Shown: in pieces, positions 11,045 through 22,205 of the stretch
Numbering within the stretch: the stretch's first letter is position 1
How the letters are laid out: the number at the start of each line of letters is the position of its first letter
Origin: Lepisosteus oculatus
Lineage: Eukaryota > Chordata > Actinopteri > Semionotiformes > Lepisosteidae
Reading direction: 5' to 3'
Length of the DNA stretch: 64,000 nucleotides
Assembly (NCBI RefSeq): GCF_040954835.1
Contig: NC_090700.1
Span: 24,841,501 to 24,905,500 of the forward strand
Translations under genes and position numbers: made by a program
Notes under the pieces: generated by a model
Database searches by the model: none
Told to the model about the DNA's origin: nothing
What the model saw: only the letters and a program-made list of their open reading frames with translations

Positions 11045-11059
11045 GTGACCTGACGTAAC
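11045..11059 (+). promoter_or_regulatory. Imperfect RFX X-box (unit 1)
   Basis: GTGACC-TGA-CGTAAC fits the X-box pattern GTNRCC-N(0-3)-RGYAAC with one mismatch (C for R). It also contains a TGACGTAA CRE-like core. It lies ~125 bp upstream of a strong splice donor at 11185 and is identical in units 2 and 3. X-boxes mark ciliary and sperm-flagellum genes, which would suit a testis-type gene, but binding is inferred. Confidence 0.4.
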
Positions 11060-11184
11060 AGTGCTCCCTGAATTACGTGATCTGTATATACCCAAATACA
11101 GATATATCACATAGGGAGATGCAGTCAAACATTGCATTGCTATCGTCGTGGTGAACTATTTCTCCGCTGTTTAAAACTTGTTTG
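11060..11184 (+). other. Candidate non-coding first exon of the copy 1 gene
   Basis: The segment ends in tttg/gtaagtgtc, a good 5' splice site at 11185, and would be spliced to the coding exon ~0.5 kb downstream. The exon start is not visible. The site is conserved in units 2 (18031) and 3 (26250). Supported by splice signal and position only. Confidence 0.35.
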
Positions 11185-11703
11185 GTAAGTGTCATCAAAT
11201 ATGCTTGTCAATTTGTAGCGAAATCGATATACTGTATCATAATCCTTCAGCTATCTGTAATGTAGTGAAACGGCTAAGTAATATTGATAAATTCCCTTAT
11301 TCACAGTGACTTTTTCTCAAACCCCTGTTGCATAATGGGTTAATTTTATATAAAAAAACATTTATATCATAGATATAATACAAGCTTTGAAATGAAATAG
11401 TACATTTCCAGGTTTCATTTAAACATTTTTAAAAAAGCTCATGACTTTAAGCATTCTGAACATTGAGAATGTTATTTGGGAAACAAATGTTTATTATAAT
11501 GTTTATGTTTAGGATCTGTCTCCTACTGAGTCAGCATGCATCATTCAACACCATTAGGTTTAATATTAAAAAGTTGTGTATTTCCTGAATTGTTTTTTTT
11601 ATTCTTTTCTATTACACCATACTAGACTGTGCAGGATATCATTTATTTGCCATTTTTGCTTTTTCCAATTACCTGGGAAACAAAGCTCATATCTCATTTG
11701 CCA

Positions 11704-13188
11704 ATGGAGCCTAGTCCTAAGCCTGGTGCTCTGTCCCCCTCCCTGAAGGACACAGACTCGAATCGACCCGCGCCCTTAAGGCGACAGGATCTGATCTCCA
11801 CGTACTGCCCGCCTCCCAAGATACAGCTTCTGAAGGACACCTTCCAAGAGAAGCTGATGCAGGAAAAGGAGAAAAAAATGATCGCCATGTACAATCGGCG
11901 GCAGGAGGCAGCTCTACAGAAGATGAGAAAATGTTTCCAATATGTCAAATACGCTGTGGAGAAGAACAGCTATCGCTTCCAAGCCCAACAGGGCCCTGAG
12001 AAGAACATTGTGGGGTATGATCGGTCTTACCCCCTGAAGCCTATGGGTAACAGGAAAGTCTCCGGCCCTGGTGAGGTTCGGGCTGTGGACCGCCCGGAAG
12101 CACAGAGTGATTCCTTGTTTGCCCCCACCCCGCCTCAGGATGGTCATGAGAGGCCCTGCGAGAGGCCGGGCAGGAGGGGCTCAAGAGTACGCAAACCTAA
12201 GGACAGGACTGTCCTCCCCATGGTGGCGACCCCTCCAGGGCAATGCCCTTCTCATGCCAATGGGAAGGAGCACTTTCAGTTGCAAGAGGAGCTACGAAAA
12301 GTGGCCGAGGCAGAGGCCGCGCTGAAGGAGGAGCATCGCCGGAGGGAGGCCAGCCTGCAGGATGAGATGCGCCGGAAGGAGGCCATGATGAAGGACGAGA
12401 TTCGCCAGAAGGAGGCCATGATGCAGGCGAAGCTCTTCAGAGATCAGGAGGAGCTGAGGATGGTTCAGAGAGAGATGGAAGACTCCAGAGAGGTGGCGGG
12501 AAGGGAAAATAGAGGACTCCTGACCCGAAGGAAGACACTCCAGGCGAGGCAGAGCGAGCTTCGCCCCAGAGGACCGTGGGCCAACCACCGCTCTAAGGCC
12601 GTGCCTCTTCTGATCTGCAGAATGGAGAAGCAAAAAGCCTTCACTCCAAGGAAAGCCCTTACTTTCAGAGGAGACAACCTTGATTATGATTCTCCAATGG
12701 AAGATGGCGGATGCGCAGAATCGCACTTTCCCTCTGCGCTTTCCCATCAGGAGAGACGTCAAGTGAGCCCTTGCAGCCGTGGGCTAGAAGACGTCCCCTG
12801 TGGAAGGACAAAGTATCTCAAGAAAGCAAGGCTCCCTGAAAGCGACGTGTCAGCGGCACAGGCCGCGCAGGCCCACTTCAAAAATAACACCGCATGTCTG
12901 GATGAACAAACTCTGTCAGTGGAAAACAGATATTTGTCCCCTACAAGTCTGATGTGCCCTACCGCTGAGCAATTTCCATATGAGAATAGCCAGAGTGGAA
13001 ACCCTCAGTTTGTGCCCTGTGAACTGTGTCACAGGAAGTTTGCTGTAGAGAGGTTGGAGAAACACAGCAAGATCTGCAAGAAGCTTCAGAATTCAAAGAG
13101 GAAGGTTTTTGACACTTTCAAGCACAGGGCCAAGGGAACAGAACTGGAGACATACATCCATAAGAAGAAGGTTAAACCGCCAATCGTG
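11704..13188 (+). CDS. zc2hc1c: ZC2HC1C-like protein, copy 1, coding exon 1
   Basis: This exon encodes residues 1-495 of a 576-residue protein ending in exon 13592-13837. The first ATG after the acceptor region is at 11704 (G at +4). Residues ~20-70 are a basic helix-rich segment (TFQEKLMQEKEKKM). Residues ~190-285 form a charged coiled coil with an internal near-repeat of KEAMMKDEIRQ. The first zinc finger is C439-x2-C442-x11-H454-x3-C458. The exon closes with a phase-0 donor, atcgtg/gtaagg. The paired C2HC fingers and the linker KNNWRLKHEDFIRSIKQA identify the ZC2HC1 (FAM164) family; member C is my best match. Cellular role is poorly defined. The AG acceptor used by copies 2 and 3 (ttccag/atacc) reads ttccaattacc here, so splicing must use another site such as gtgcag at 11631-11634. 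A 9-bp deletion relative to copy 2 removes three residues near 85-90. Confidence 0.85.
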
Positions 13189-13591
13189 GTAAGGGCTATC
13201 CTTAAACTCTTTCCAAGCTTCCCTTGTTTTCTCCTAGAGTCAGTGTAAACTATAAATCAATGTAAACAATAAATAAGTGTTTTATGAAGTACTCTTCTGA
13301 AAAACTGCCGCAAAGGCACATTTGCAAGACAGAATAAATGGGTCATAGTGACTTCTGAATTCTGTTGTAAAAATCTACATGAGATATCAAGCAAATAGCA
13401 CTCACAGGAAACAAAACCATAACTAAATTGTACTCTCTACCCAATGACATGAAAGGTAGCCCCAGAAAGCTAAGTTATTACTGTATTGATATTTTCTTGC
13501 CTTGTGAATGGTTTGCGACCAGACTGTGTACGCAGTGCTAGTCTGGACTTTTTCTGGAAGCTGTTTCATTGGTTTCATTTCCTGTTCCCAG
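13189..13591 (+). other. Phase-0 intron of the copy 1 gene (403 bp)
   Basis: Donor gtaagg at 13189 and acceptor tgttcccag ending at 13591. If the intron is retained, the frame runs 19 codons into it and stops at 13246-13248, giving a protein with only the first zinc finger. Confidence 0.85.
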
Positions 13592-13837
13592 CTGAGAAAG
13601 AACAACTGGAGGCTGAAGCACGAGGATTTCATTCGGAGCATCAAACAGGCCAGGGAGGTGCAGCAGGTGATCACGCAAAGAGGGAAGGTTGTGAACCTGC
13701 CCCAGCCCCCCGCGAATCCAAACCCCGACTACGTGCCCTGCCCTCACTGCGGCCGGCGCTTTGCCCCCAGGCCGGCACAGAGGCACATCCCCAAGTGTCA
13801 GCACATCAGGAGCCGCCCTCCTCCTCCTCGCAGATGA
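13592..13837 (+). CDS. zc2hc1c: ZC2HC1C-like protein, copy 1, coding exon 2 (C-terminus)
   Basis: Encodes residues 496-576. It opens with the family linker (LRKNNWRLKHEDFIRS), then the second zinc finger C545-x2-C548-x11-H560-x3-C564, and ends in a short proline-arginine tail before TGA. The spacing of the second finger equals that of the first, as expected of the tandem C2HC fingers of ZC2HC1 proteins. Joined in phase 0 to the exon ending at 13188. Confidence 0.87.
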   Translation: MRKNNWRLKHEDFIRSIKQAREVQQVITQRGKVVNLPQPPANPNPDYVPCPHCGRRFAPRPAQRHIPKCQHIRSRPPPPRR

Positions 13838-13964
13838 AAACTGATGTGAAAAAGAGTAAAAGAGTCATGATCTTGGCTCACGACTCACGTCCTGCTTTTT
13901 CTTTTTAGAAATATATTTAGCACAGTTCATCCGTATGATGATAAAAAAATTGTTACCTTGTTTT

Positions 13965-13970
13965 AATAAA
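13965..13970 (+). terminator. Poly(A) signal of the copy 1 gene
   Basis: AATAAA 128 bp after the stop codon, followed by a T-rich run and tggtgtttgcg, a plausible GU-rich downstream element. Same layout in copies 2 and 3. Confidence 0.75.
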
Positions 13971-14791
13971 ATGATTTTTTTTTGGTGGACTGGTGTTTGC
14001 GTAACTGTGGTTATATCAGTTCTTTTCAATTGCGAAAATGTGTGTCGACCGTGAAAATAAAATTCAAGCTTGTCTTATCATTCATACACCTTGACCTCCT
14101 AAAAATATTTTTTCAACCTGGAACGTACAATTAGCAGGCAATAGAACAGGTCACATTGGCCTTGGAACCATCAAAAAGTAATATTCACACATTCTCGGCA
14201 TCAATTTTCCTTAAAAACAACTGAAAAAGCAAGGTAAAGAGTGATTGATTTTTTTAATGAAAGTTATTTGATTTAATTTATTCAATTTTCACAATATTTG
14301 AAATATGTTGGGATTAATGTGACTCAAAATTATCTCCAGCTCTTACACTCCAGGCACCTCATAAAGTGGAACGCAGTGATTTTGCCTTACATGGCGCTCA
14401 GCTCTTCCTCAATCCCAGCAGAAGCAGCAGCCTCCGGGTCCTGCCTCATGCACAGCTTAAAATGCAACACCGAGTAATACAACAAACAACAGGGAAAACC
14501 ATTCACGATCAGACACATCCGTTGATTGCTGGCTCTCAGTAAAGGGACATTGCTGTGGTCCACGCATGAATCTGTTTTCTAAGTGCCTTATCCAATACAG
14601 TGTTGAGGCCAGTTTTCCCAGAAGCCAATTAGAAGGGGAACACACAATAACTTGTAAAACCTCCAATTTACATCATAAAATAGACTACATTTCAAGGTTA
14701 AAGAATTACCATGTTCTGCGATTCAGAACGAGGCAGCAAAACTTCCTGTAATCTGATGTGGCCCTATGACATTGTAAAGGAGCAGGCTTGT
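13971..14791. other. Downstream spacer of unit 1
   Basis: No gene supported. Short frames on both strands are repeated identically in the other units only because the whole unit is duplicated. Confidence 0.6.
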
Positions 14792-15207
14792 GAATACATC
14801 TTGTTTAATCCAATGGAAATATTACTCTCAACTTTTTTACGTTTTTGCCAATAAATAATATTACATTGTTAACTCTGCATAAAGAACCTTGGAATGGAAC
14901 GTTTTTTGCAGTGAAATGTTTGCTGCATAACCTATACCTTTTCTCTCCTACATCACATTGCATTAGTCATTACAGTGATTAGTGAGCAGGAAAGGCTGCA
15001 TCACATCGCAATTTGTGTGGAACCTGAATGCGAAGTTGTTACTACATGGCGTAACTTACAGTACTTTCACAAAGTTCATGATTTTGTGCTCAATTTTGAG
15101 TTTGTAAAGTTTTTCTATAATGTCAATGATTTTATTTTGTGACTGAAATTAAATAATTTTGTGTCTGCAAAATTGGGACTGTAGTTCCACCTTAACCTAC
15201 TAGTACT

Positions 15208-15350
15208 GTATGTCTTTGGACTGTGGGAAGAAACTGGAGCACCTGGAAGAAATCCACACAAATGAAGGGAGAACATACAATTCCATCCAGACTGAAACCC
15301 CAGGAATTGAACCCAGGACCCCAGCTCTGTGAACCACAGTGCCACCTCAT
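15208..15350 (-). mobile_element. SINE fragment, reverse orientation (unit 2)
   Basis: Same inserted fragment as 6990-7131, carried in the duplication. Confidence 0.7.
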
Positions 15351-16801
15351 TGCTATGGTCACTATAATTAATGTCAAAACTCAATGGCAAATGAGCAGCC
15401 TGGGATCCAAAAGGATCAAGACAAGGATCCAAACAAAGCACTATCCCAAAGCTTGGCTTTGTACAGTATATCATACAGGGCTTGATGCAGAAGGCAGATA
15501 ATCTAAGTCCATGCAATAATTGCTAAGGGAAAGTGACTTTGTGTTTTTGGAGGGAAGTCACTCAACATGGAGCTGTGTTAGTGAAATGATTGTTCTGATG
15601 TACGGCTGATGTCCAAACACTGAAAACATGATTGTGTATGCAATCGCACTCCCGAGCTCCACTGGGTATGGTTAAAATAACTTTTTATAGTTCATCACAT
15701 TCAAAGTGTGTGTACTTGATGAAAGTGTAACACACATTTGGAGGAGTTATTCAGGATTTTCTTTCATTCAACTATTTCAAGACCCATTATTTTCAGATGT
15801 TGTAGTATACGTGAATAATGAAAGGCCTTCATATTACACAATGAAGGAATGACTTCGCAGGTGTGAAGAATAAAAGATTAATTCAGCTCACTTTGGGGAG
15901 TTTCACAATGGCCCTCCTTATAGAAATGTGGGTTTGATTAAAGGAGTGAAGAAAAAGCAATGAATAATATTTGCTTCTTTAAACGTAATCATCTCAAAAT
16001 ATGGTTGAAGAAATGAAAGAAATTGAAGAAGGTTAAACATAATCCAAAACGTATAGGGTCAATTTAAGTACAACCAGAATTCTAGTGTTTATGCATTGCA
16101 TCTGTGGGTTGATATGAAATACGGCCGTACTTAAACTAAACGAGGTTATCGAGAGCATATTCCGAGTACGGCTGTGGCCAGTTGTACTGTGAACTGCGAG
16201 GACCGTATCTTATCCTGAACTGGCTGTGCGAATACCGTCCTCTGCTGGCAGAAGGAATAGATTACAACGGCACTGTATTGGCGATTAGTCCTATTGCTAG
16301 ATTATTGAAACAACAAGGAGTCCGCGGAGTCAAGCAATGCTGAATAAACAAGTACCTGAAATTCAATAGGATTTTGTGTATTGATTACAAATAGGTGTGG
16401 AATTCTCATGTATAGTGGTATTCATGGATTCCTTACACAAGCAGCCGTTGTTATGATACTTTCGTAATCTGAATATAAATCTGTTATCTACTTAAAACTG
16501 TAATTATTGAATAGATTAATGTCTTTGAAATGCTTCATTAACTGGGCAGTTTCCATGTTTGGAAATGTTTTTATTTTGATTGCTGATTGCTAGATACTGT
16601 ATGTTTAATAGGCATGCTGTTAATATTTTCTACAAGAGCCAAATAAGACAGTTATGCTGTAGTAAGTTCTATATAAGTTATATAACATAAGTTATATTTT
16701 GTTCTGAGGTCAATTTGAATCTCATACTAAATTACTGGTGTCCTTTTATCTGAGAAACACTACCTGATTGATCACCTGATGCCTAGAAATTAGCATGCAC
16801 A

Positions 16802-17138
16802 GTAGCCCAGCGTTTAGCATTGCTAGCTCACAGTGCTGAGGCCCTGGGTACACTTCTGGACCTGGGGTGCTATCTGTATGGAGCTTGTATGTTCTCCCCA
16901 TGTTTGCATGAGTTTGCTTTGGGTGCTCCGGCTTCCTCCCACAGTTCAAAGAATTACTGGTAGGTTAATTGGCTTCTGGGATAATTGGTGAGTGTCTGTG
17001 TCTTCCCTGCATTGGACTACCATCTAGTCCCAGGTATCTCCTGCTTATTACTTTCTGAGGCTCTGGCTCCCCCGTGACCCCGCGATCCCCTGACCACCTG
17101 ACCCTGAATTGGATGAAGCGGTTAGAAAATGGGTGGTT
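16802..17138 (+). mobile_element. tRNA-headed SINE (unit 2)
   Basis: Same insertion as 8591-8928. The upstream-block deletion of unit 2 begins a few bases after its 3' end (gaagcggttagaaaatggg). Confidence 0.75.
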
Positions 17139-17890
17139 TCTGTTTCTGTTCCGAACATTAAAAAAACTATGTCTAGACTGCAAATACATCCCAATCTTAC
17201 TATCAACACGTTTTAAGAGCCCTCTCCTTTCCACCGGTATACAAGCTAAGAGAGAAATACTGGAAATCCCGTCTGAAGTAGCCCTCGTCTCACCTTCGGA
17301 GCTGTGAGCGATGGGGATCATAATTAAAAGGGGTACAGTTACTTTGAAAATGTGTATGTGATACTTAAATTTAAATAAAATAAAAAGATAAATTATATAA
17401 CACAGACTGCTATCTATGTCCATGTGTTTAAGACGTATGAATCGGTTTTAAAACAGGCACACCCCTTTACTTCTCACAAATCCAACTGGAGTCTCAGTCC
17501 GTCGTCGCGATGAATTAGGAGCTCAGATGTAGGCTAAGTGATTGCAATTTACTTATTTAAAAGAACCACTTCAAATCAAAAGGGAGACATTTTGTAATGG
17601 TAGTTATCGTATTATACAGTATACGTAATTGTAGATATACAGTACATAAAGGGTATGAATAGGTGTGAGCTTTTACTGTATATTTAATATTTTATCTGAC
17701 CCATTTGTAGAAACCGCCTACTCAGATTTAGTTAAGTGGTCTGCCACCATAAAGACAGAAAAATATAATGACACCCTGTTACATTAACTGTAAAATAAAC
17801 GCCGTAACTGCGGCCATATGAAAATTTGGATAAAGATTATACAAACATCCTAAGGAGCTCTATGACATATGAGCGTCGTAATAAGGGTTG

Positions 17891-17905
17891 GTGACCTGAC
17901 GTAAC
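17891..17905 (+). promoter_or_regulatory. Imperfect RFX X-box (unit 2)
   Basis: Identical to the unit 1 motif; a donor-like site follows at 18031. This candidate promoter survives the upstream deletion of unit 2. Confidence 0.4.
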
Positions 17906-18030
17906 AGTGCTCCCTGAATTACGTGATCTGTATATACCCAAATACAGATATATCACATAGGGAGATGCAGTCAAACATTGCATTGCTATCGTCGTGGTGA
18001 ACTATTTCTCCGCTGTTTAAAACTTGTTTG
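17906..18030 (+). other. Candidate non-coding first exon of the copy 2 gene
   Basis: Ends at the strong donor tttg/gtaagtg (18031). The matching acceptor ttttccag ends at 18514, giving a 484-bp intron before the coding exon. Confidence 0.4.
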
Positions 18031-18549
18031 GTAAGTGTCATCAAATATGCTTGTCAATTTGTAGCGAAATCCATATACTGTATCATAATCCTTCAGCTAT
18101 CTGTAATGTAGTGAAACGGCTAATTAATATTGATAAATTCCCTTATTCACAGTGACTTTTGCTCAAACCCCTGTTGCATAATGGGTTAATTTTATATAAA
18201 AAAACATTTATATCATAGATATAATACAAGCTTTGAAATGAAATAGTACATTTCCAGATTTCATTTAAACATTTTTAAAAAAGCTCATGACTTTAAGCAT
18301 TCTGAACATTGAGAATGTTATTTGGGAAACAAATGTTTATTATAATGTTTATGTTTAGGATCTGTCTCCTACTGAGTCAGCATGCATCAATCAACACCAT
18401 TAGGTTTAATATTAAAAAGTTATGTATTTCCTGAATTGTTTTTTTTATTCTTTTCTATTACACCATACTAGACTGTGCAGGATATCATTTATTTGCCATT
18501 TTTGCTTTTTCCAGATACCTGGGAAACAAAGCTCATATCTCATTTGCCA

Positions 18550-20043
18550 ATGGAGCCTAGTCCTAAGCCTGGTGCTCTGTCCCCCTCCCTGAAGGACACA
18601 GACTCGAATCGACCCGCGCCCTTAAGGCGACAGGATCTGATCTCCACATACTGCCCGCCTCCCAAGATACAGCTTCTGAAGGACACCTTCCAAGAGAAAC
18701 TGATGCAGGAAAAGGAGAAAAAAATGATCGCCATGTACAATCGGCGGCAGGAGGCAGCTCTACAGAAGATGAGAAAATGTTTCCAATATGTCAAATACGC
18801 TGCGGAGAAGAAGACAGGGAACAGCTATCGCTTCCAAGCCCAACAGGGCCCTGAGAAGAACATTGTGGGGTATGATCGGTCTTACCCCCTGAAGCCTATG
18901 GGTAACAGGAAAGTCTCCGGCCCTGGTGAGGTTCGGGCTGTGGACCGCACGGAAGCACAGAGTGATTCCTTGTTTGCCCCCACCCCGCCTCAGGATGGTC
19001 ATGAGAGGCCCTGCGAGAGGCTGGGCAGGAGGGGCTCAAGAGTATGTAATCCTAAGGACAGGACTGTCCTCCCCATGGTGGCGACCCCTCCAGGGCAATG
19101 CCCTTCTTATGCCAATGGGAAGGAGCACTTTCAGTTGCAAGAGGAGCTACGAAAAGTGGCCGAGGCAGAGGCCGCGCTGAAGGAGGAGCATCGCCAGAGG
19201 GAGGCCAGCCTGCAGGATGAGATGCGCCGGAAGGAGGCCATGATGAAGGACGAGATTCGCCAGAAGGAGGCCATGATGCAGGCGAAGCTCTTCAGAGATC
19301 AGGAGGAGCTGAGGATGGTTCAGAGAGAGATGGAAGACTCCAGAGAGGTGGCGGGAAGGGAAAATAGAGGACTCCTGACCCGAAGGAAGACACTCCAGGC
19401 GAGGCAGAGCGAGCTTTGCCCCAGAGGACCGTGGGCCAACCACCGCTCTAAGGCCGTGCCTCTTCTGATCTGCAGAATGGAGAAGCAAAAAGCCTTCACT
19501 CCAAGGAAAGCCCTTACTTTCAGAGGAGACAACCTTGATTATGATTCTCCAATGGAAGATGGCGGATGCGCAGAATCGCACTTTCCCTCTGCGCTTTCCC
19601 ATCAGGAGAGACGTCAAGTGAGCCCTTGCAGCCGTGGGCTAGAAGACGTCCCCTGTGGAAGGACAAAGTATCTCAAGAAAGCAAGGCTCCCTGAAAGCGG
19701 CGTGTCAGCGGCACAGGCCGCGCAGGCCCACTTCAAAAATAACACCGCATGTCTGGATGAACAAACTCTGTCAGTGGAAAACAGATATTTGTCCCCTACA
19801 AGTCTGATGTGCCCTACCGCTGAGCAATTTCCATATGAGAATAGCCAGAGTGGAAACCCTCAGTTTGTGCCCTGTGAACTGTGTCACAGGAAGTTTGCTG
19901 TAGAGAGGTTGGAGAAACACAGCAAGATCTGCAAGAAGCTTCAGAATTCAAAGAGGAAGGTTTTTGACTCTTTCAAGCACAGGGCCAAGGGAACAGAACT
20001 GGAGACATACATCCATAAGAAGAAGGTTAAACCGCCAATCGTG
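18550..20043 (+). CDS. zc2hc1c: ZC2HC1C-like protein, copy 2, coding exon 1
   Basis: Encodes residues 1-498 of a 579-residue protein, the most intact of the three copies. The upstream acceptor ctttttccag/atacc is present, the ATG at 18550 is 35 bases into the exon, and the frame is unbroken to the phase-0 donor at 20044. Layout: basic helical N-terminus, coiled coil at ~193-288, first zinc finger C442, C445, H457, C461. It keeps the three residues (within KKTGNSY) lost from copy 1. Compared with copy 1 there are a handful of substitutions. The upstream block deleted from this unit does not remove the X-box or first-exon donor described above, so expression may be unaffected. Best candidate for a functional gene in the window. 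Confidence 0.88.
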
Positions 20044-20446
20044 GTAAGGGCTATCCTTAAACTCTTTCCAAGCTTCCCTTGTTTTCTCCTAGAGTCAGTG
20101 TAAACTATAAATCAATGTAAACAATAAATAAGTGTTTTATGAAGTACTCTTCTGAAAAACTGCCGCAAAGGCACATTTGCAAGACAGAATAAATGGGTCA
20201 TAGTGACTTCTGAATTCTGTTGTAAAAATCTACATGAGATATCAAGCAAATAGCACTCACAGGAAACAAAACCATAACTAAATTGTACTCTCTACCCAAT
20301 GACATGAAAGGTAGCCCCAGAAAGCTAAGTTATTACTGTATTGATATTTTCTTGCCTTGTGAATGGTTTGCGACCAGACTGTGTACGCAGTGCTAGTCTG
20401 GACTTTTTCTGGAAGCTGTTTCATTGGTTTCATTTCCTGTTCCCAG
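20044..20446 (+). other. Phase-0 intron of the copy 2 gene (403 bp)
   Basis: Donor gtaagg at 20044 and acceptor tgttcccag ending at 20446, the same length as in copies 1 and 3. Confidence 0.85.
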
Positions 20447-20692
20447 CTGAGAAAGAACAACTGGAGGCTGAAGCACGAGGATTTCATTCGGAGCATCAAA
20501 CAGGCCAGGGAGGTGCAGCAGGTGATCACGCAAAGAGGGAAGGTTGTGAACCTGCCCCAGCCCCCCGCGAATCCAAACCCCGACTACGTGCCCTGCCCTC
20601 ACTGCGGCCGGCGCTTTGCCCCCAGGCCGGCACAGAGGCACATCCCCAAGTGTCAGCACATCAGGAGCCGCCCTCCTCCTCCTCGCAGATGA
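20447..20692 (+). CDS. zc2hc1c: ZC2HC1C-like protein, copy 2, coding exon 2 (C-terminus)
   Basis: Encodes residues 499-579 with the second C2HC finger (C548, C551, H563, C567) and the Pro/Arg tail. The protein sequence matches copy 1 over this exon. Confidence 0.88.
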   Translation: MRKNNWRLKHEDFIRSIKQAREVQQVITQRGKVVNLPQPPANPNPDYVPCPHCGRRFAPRPAQRHIPKCQHIRSRPPPPRR

Positions 20693-20819
20693 AAACTGAT
20701 GTGAAAAAGAGTAAAAGAGTCATGATCTTGGCTCACGACTCACGTCCTGCTTTTTCTTTTTAGAAATATATTTAGCACAGTTCATCCGTATGATGATAAA
20801 AAAATTGTTACCTTGTTTT

Positions 20820-20825
20820 AATAAA
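20820..20825 (+). terminator. Poly(A) signal of the copy 2 gene
   Basis: AATAAA in the same position after the stop as in copy 1. Confidence 0.75.
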
Positions 20826-22062
20826 ATGATTTTTTTTTGGTGGACTGGTGTTTGCGTAACTGTGGTTATATCAGTTCTTTTCAATTGCGAAAATGTGTGT
20901 CGACCGTGAAAATAAAATTCAAGCTTGTCTTATCATTCATACACCTTGACCTCCTAAAAATATTTTTTCAACCTGGAACGTACAATTAGCAGGCAATAGA
21001 ACAGGTCACATTGGCCTTGGAACCATCAAAAAGTAATATTCACACATTCTCGGCATCAATTTTCCTTAAAAACAACTGAAAAAGCAAGGTAAAGAGTGAT
21101 TGATTTTTTTAATGAAAGTTATTTGATTTAATTTATTCAATTTTCACAATATTTGAAATATGTTGGGATTAATGTGACTCAAAATTATCTTCAGCTCTTA
21201 CACTCCAGGCACCTCATAAAGTGGAACGCAGTGATTTTGCCTTACATGGCGCTCAGCTCTTCCTCAATCCCAGCAGAAGCAGCAGCCTCCGGGTCCTGCC
21301 TCATGCACAGCTTAAAATGCAACACCGAGTAATACAACAAACAACAGGGAAAACCATTCACGATCAGACACATCCGTTGATTGCTGGCTCTCAGTAAAGG
21401 GACATTGCTGTGGTCCACGCATGAATCTGTTTTCTAAGTGCCTTATCCAATACAGTGTTGAGGCCAGTTTTCCCAGAAGCCAATTAGAAGGGGAACACAC
21501 AATAACTTGTAAAACCTCCAATTTACATCATAAAATAGACTACATTTCAAGGTTAAAGAATTACCATGTTCTGCGATTCAGAACGAGGCAGCAAAACTTC
21601 CTGTAATCTGATGTGGCCCTATGACATTGTAAAGGAGCAGGCTTGTGAATACATCTTGTTTAATCCAATGGAAATATTACTCTCAACTTTTTTACGTTTT
21701 TGCCAATAAATAATATTACATTGTTAACTCTGCATAAAGAACCTTGGAATGGAACGTTTTTTGCAGTGAAATGTTTGCTGCATAACCTATACCTTTTCTC
21801 TCCTACATCACATTGCATTAGTCATTACAGTGATTAGTGAGCAGGAAAGGCTGCATCACATCGCAATTTGTGTGGAACCTGAATGTGAAGTTGTTACAAC
21901 ATGGCGTAACTTACAGTACTTTCACAAAGTTCATGATTTTGTGCTCAATTTTGAGTTTGTAAAGTTTTTCTATAATGTCAATGATTTTATTTTGTGACTG
22001 AAATTAACTAATTTTGTGTCTGCAAAATTGGGACTGTAGTTCCACCTTAACCTACTAGTACT

Positions 22063-22205
22063 GTATGTCTTTGGACTGTGGGAAGAAACTGGAGCACCTG
22101 GAAGAAATCCACACAAATGAAGGGAGAACATACAATTCCATCCAGACTGAAACCCCAGGAATTGAACCCAGGACCCCAGCTCTGTGAACCACAGTGCCAC
22201 CTCAT
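22063..22205 (-). mobile_element. SINE fragment, reverse orientation (unit 3)
   Basis: Same insertion as 6990-7131. It is missing from the fourth unit, where a deletion joins cctact to ggcaaatgag at ~30265. Confidence 0.7.

Larger units (their letters stand above)
6574..14791 (+). repeat. Tandem segmental unit, copy 1 (8.2 kb)
   Basis: The unit starts at gaatacatcttgttt, where the retroelement was inserted, and ends where the same words recur at 14792. It is collinear with copies 2 and 3 and nearly identical by eye. Relative to copy 2 it carries an extra block at 8934-10304. The real duplication borders may be elsewhere in the unit; these starts are set by the retroelement insertion point. 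Confidence 0.92.
14792..21646 (+). repeat. Tandem segmental unit, copy 2 (6.9 kb)
   Basis: Collinear with unit 1 but ~1.36 kb shorter because the block matching 8934-10304 is missing at 17145-17150. Elsewhere differences are scattered single bases and short indels. Confidence 0.92.

Noticed and set aside
11629..11703. N-terminal extension of the copy 1 protein before ATG 11704 (also 18475 and 26695)
   Set aside because: The open frame begins at a GTG, and the extension spans the splice acceptor (ttttccag in copies 2 and 3), so it is intron plus 5' UTR.
12292..12762. 156-codon frame antisense to the coiled-coil coding region (also 19147 and 27367)
   Set aside because: Shadow of the ZC2HC1C-like exon, produced by its biased codon use.
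13486..13908. 140-codon frame overlapping exon 2 of copy 1 (also in copies 2 and 3)
   Set aside because: Alternative frame of the real exon; it lacks the C2HC cysteine pattern, which is in the 13592-13837 frame.
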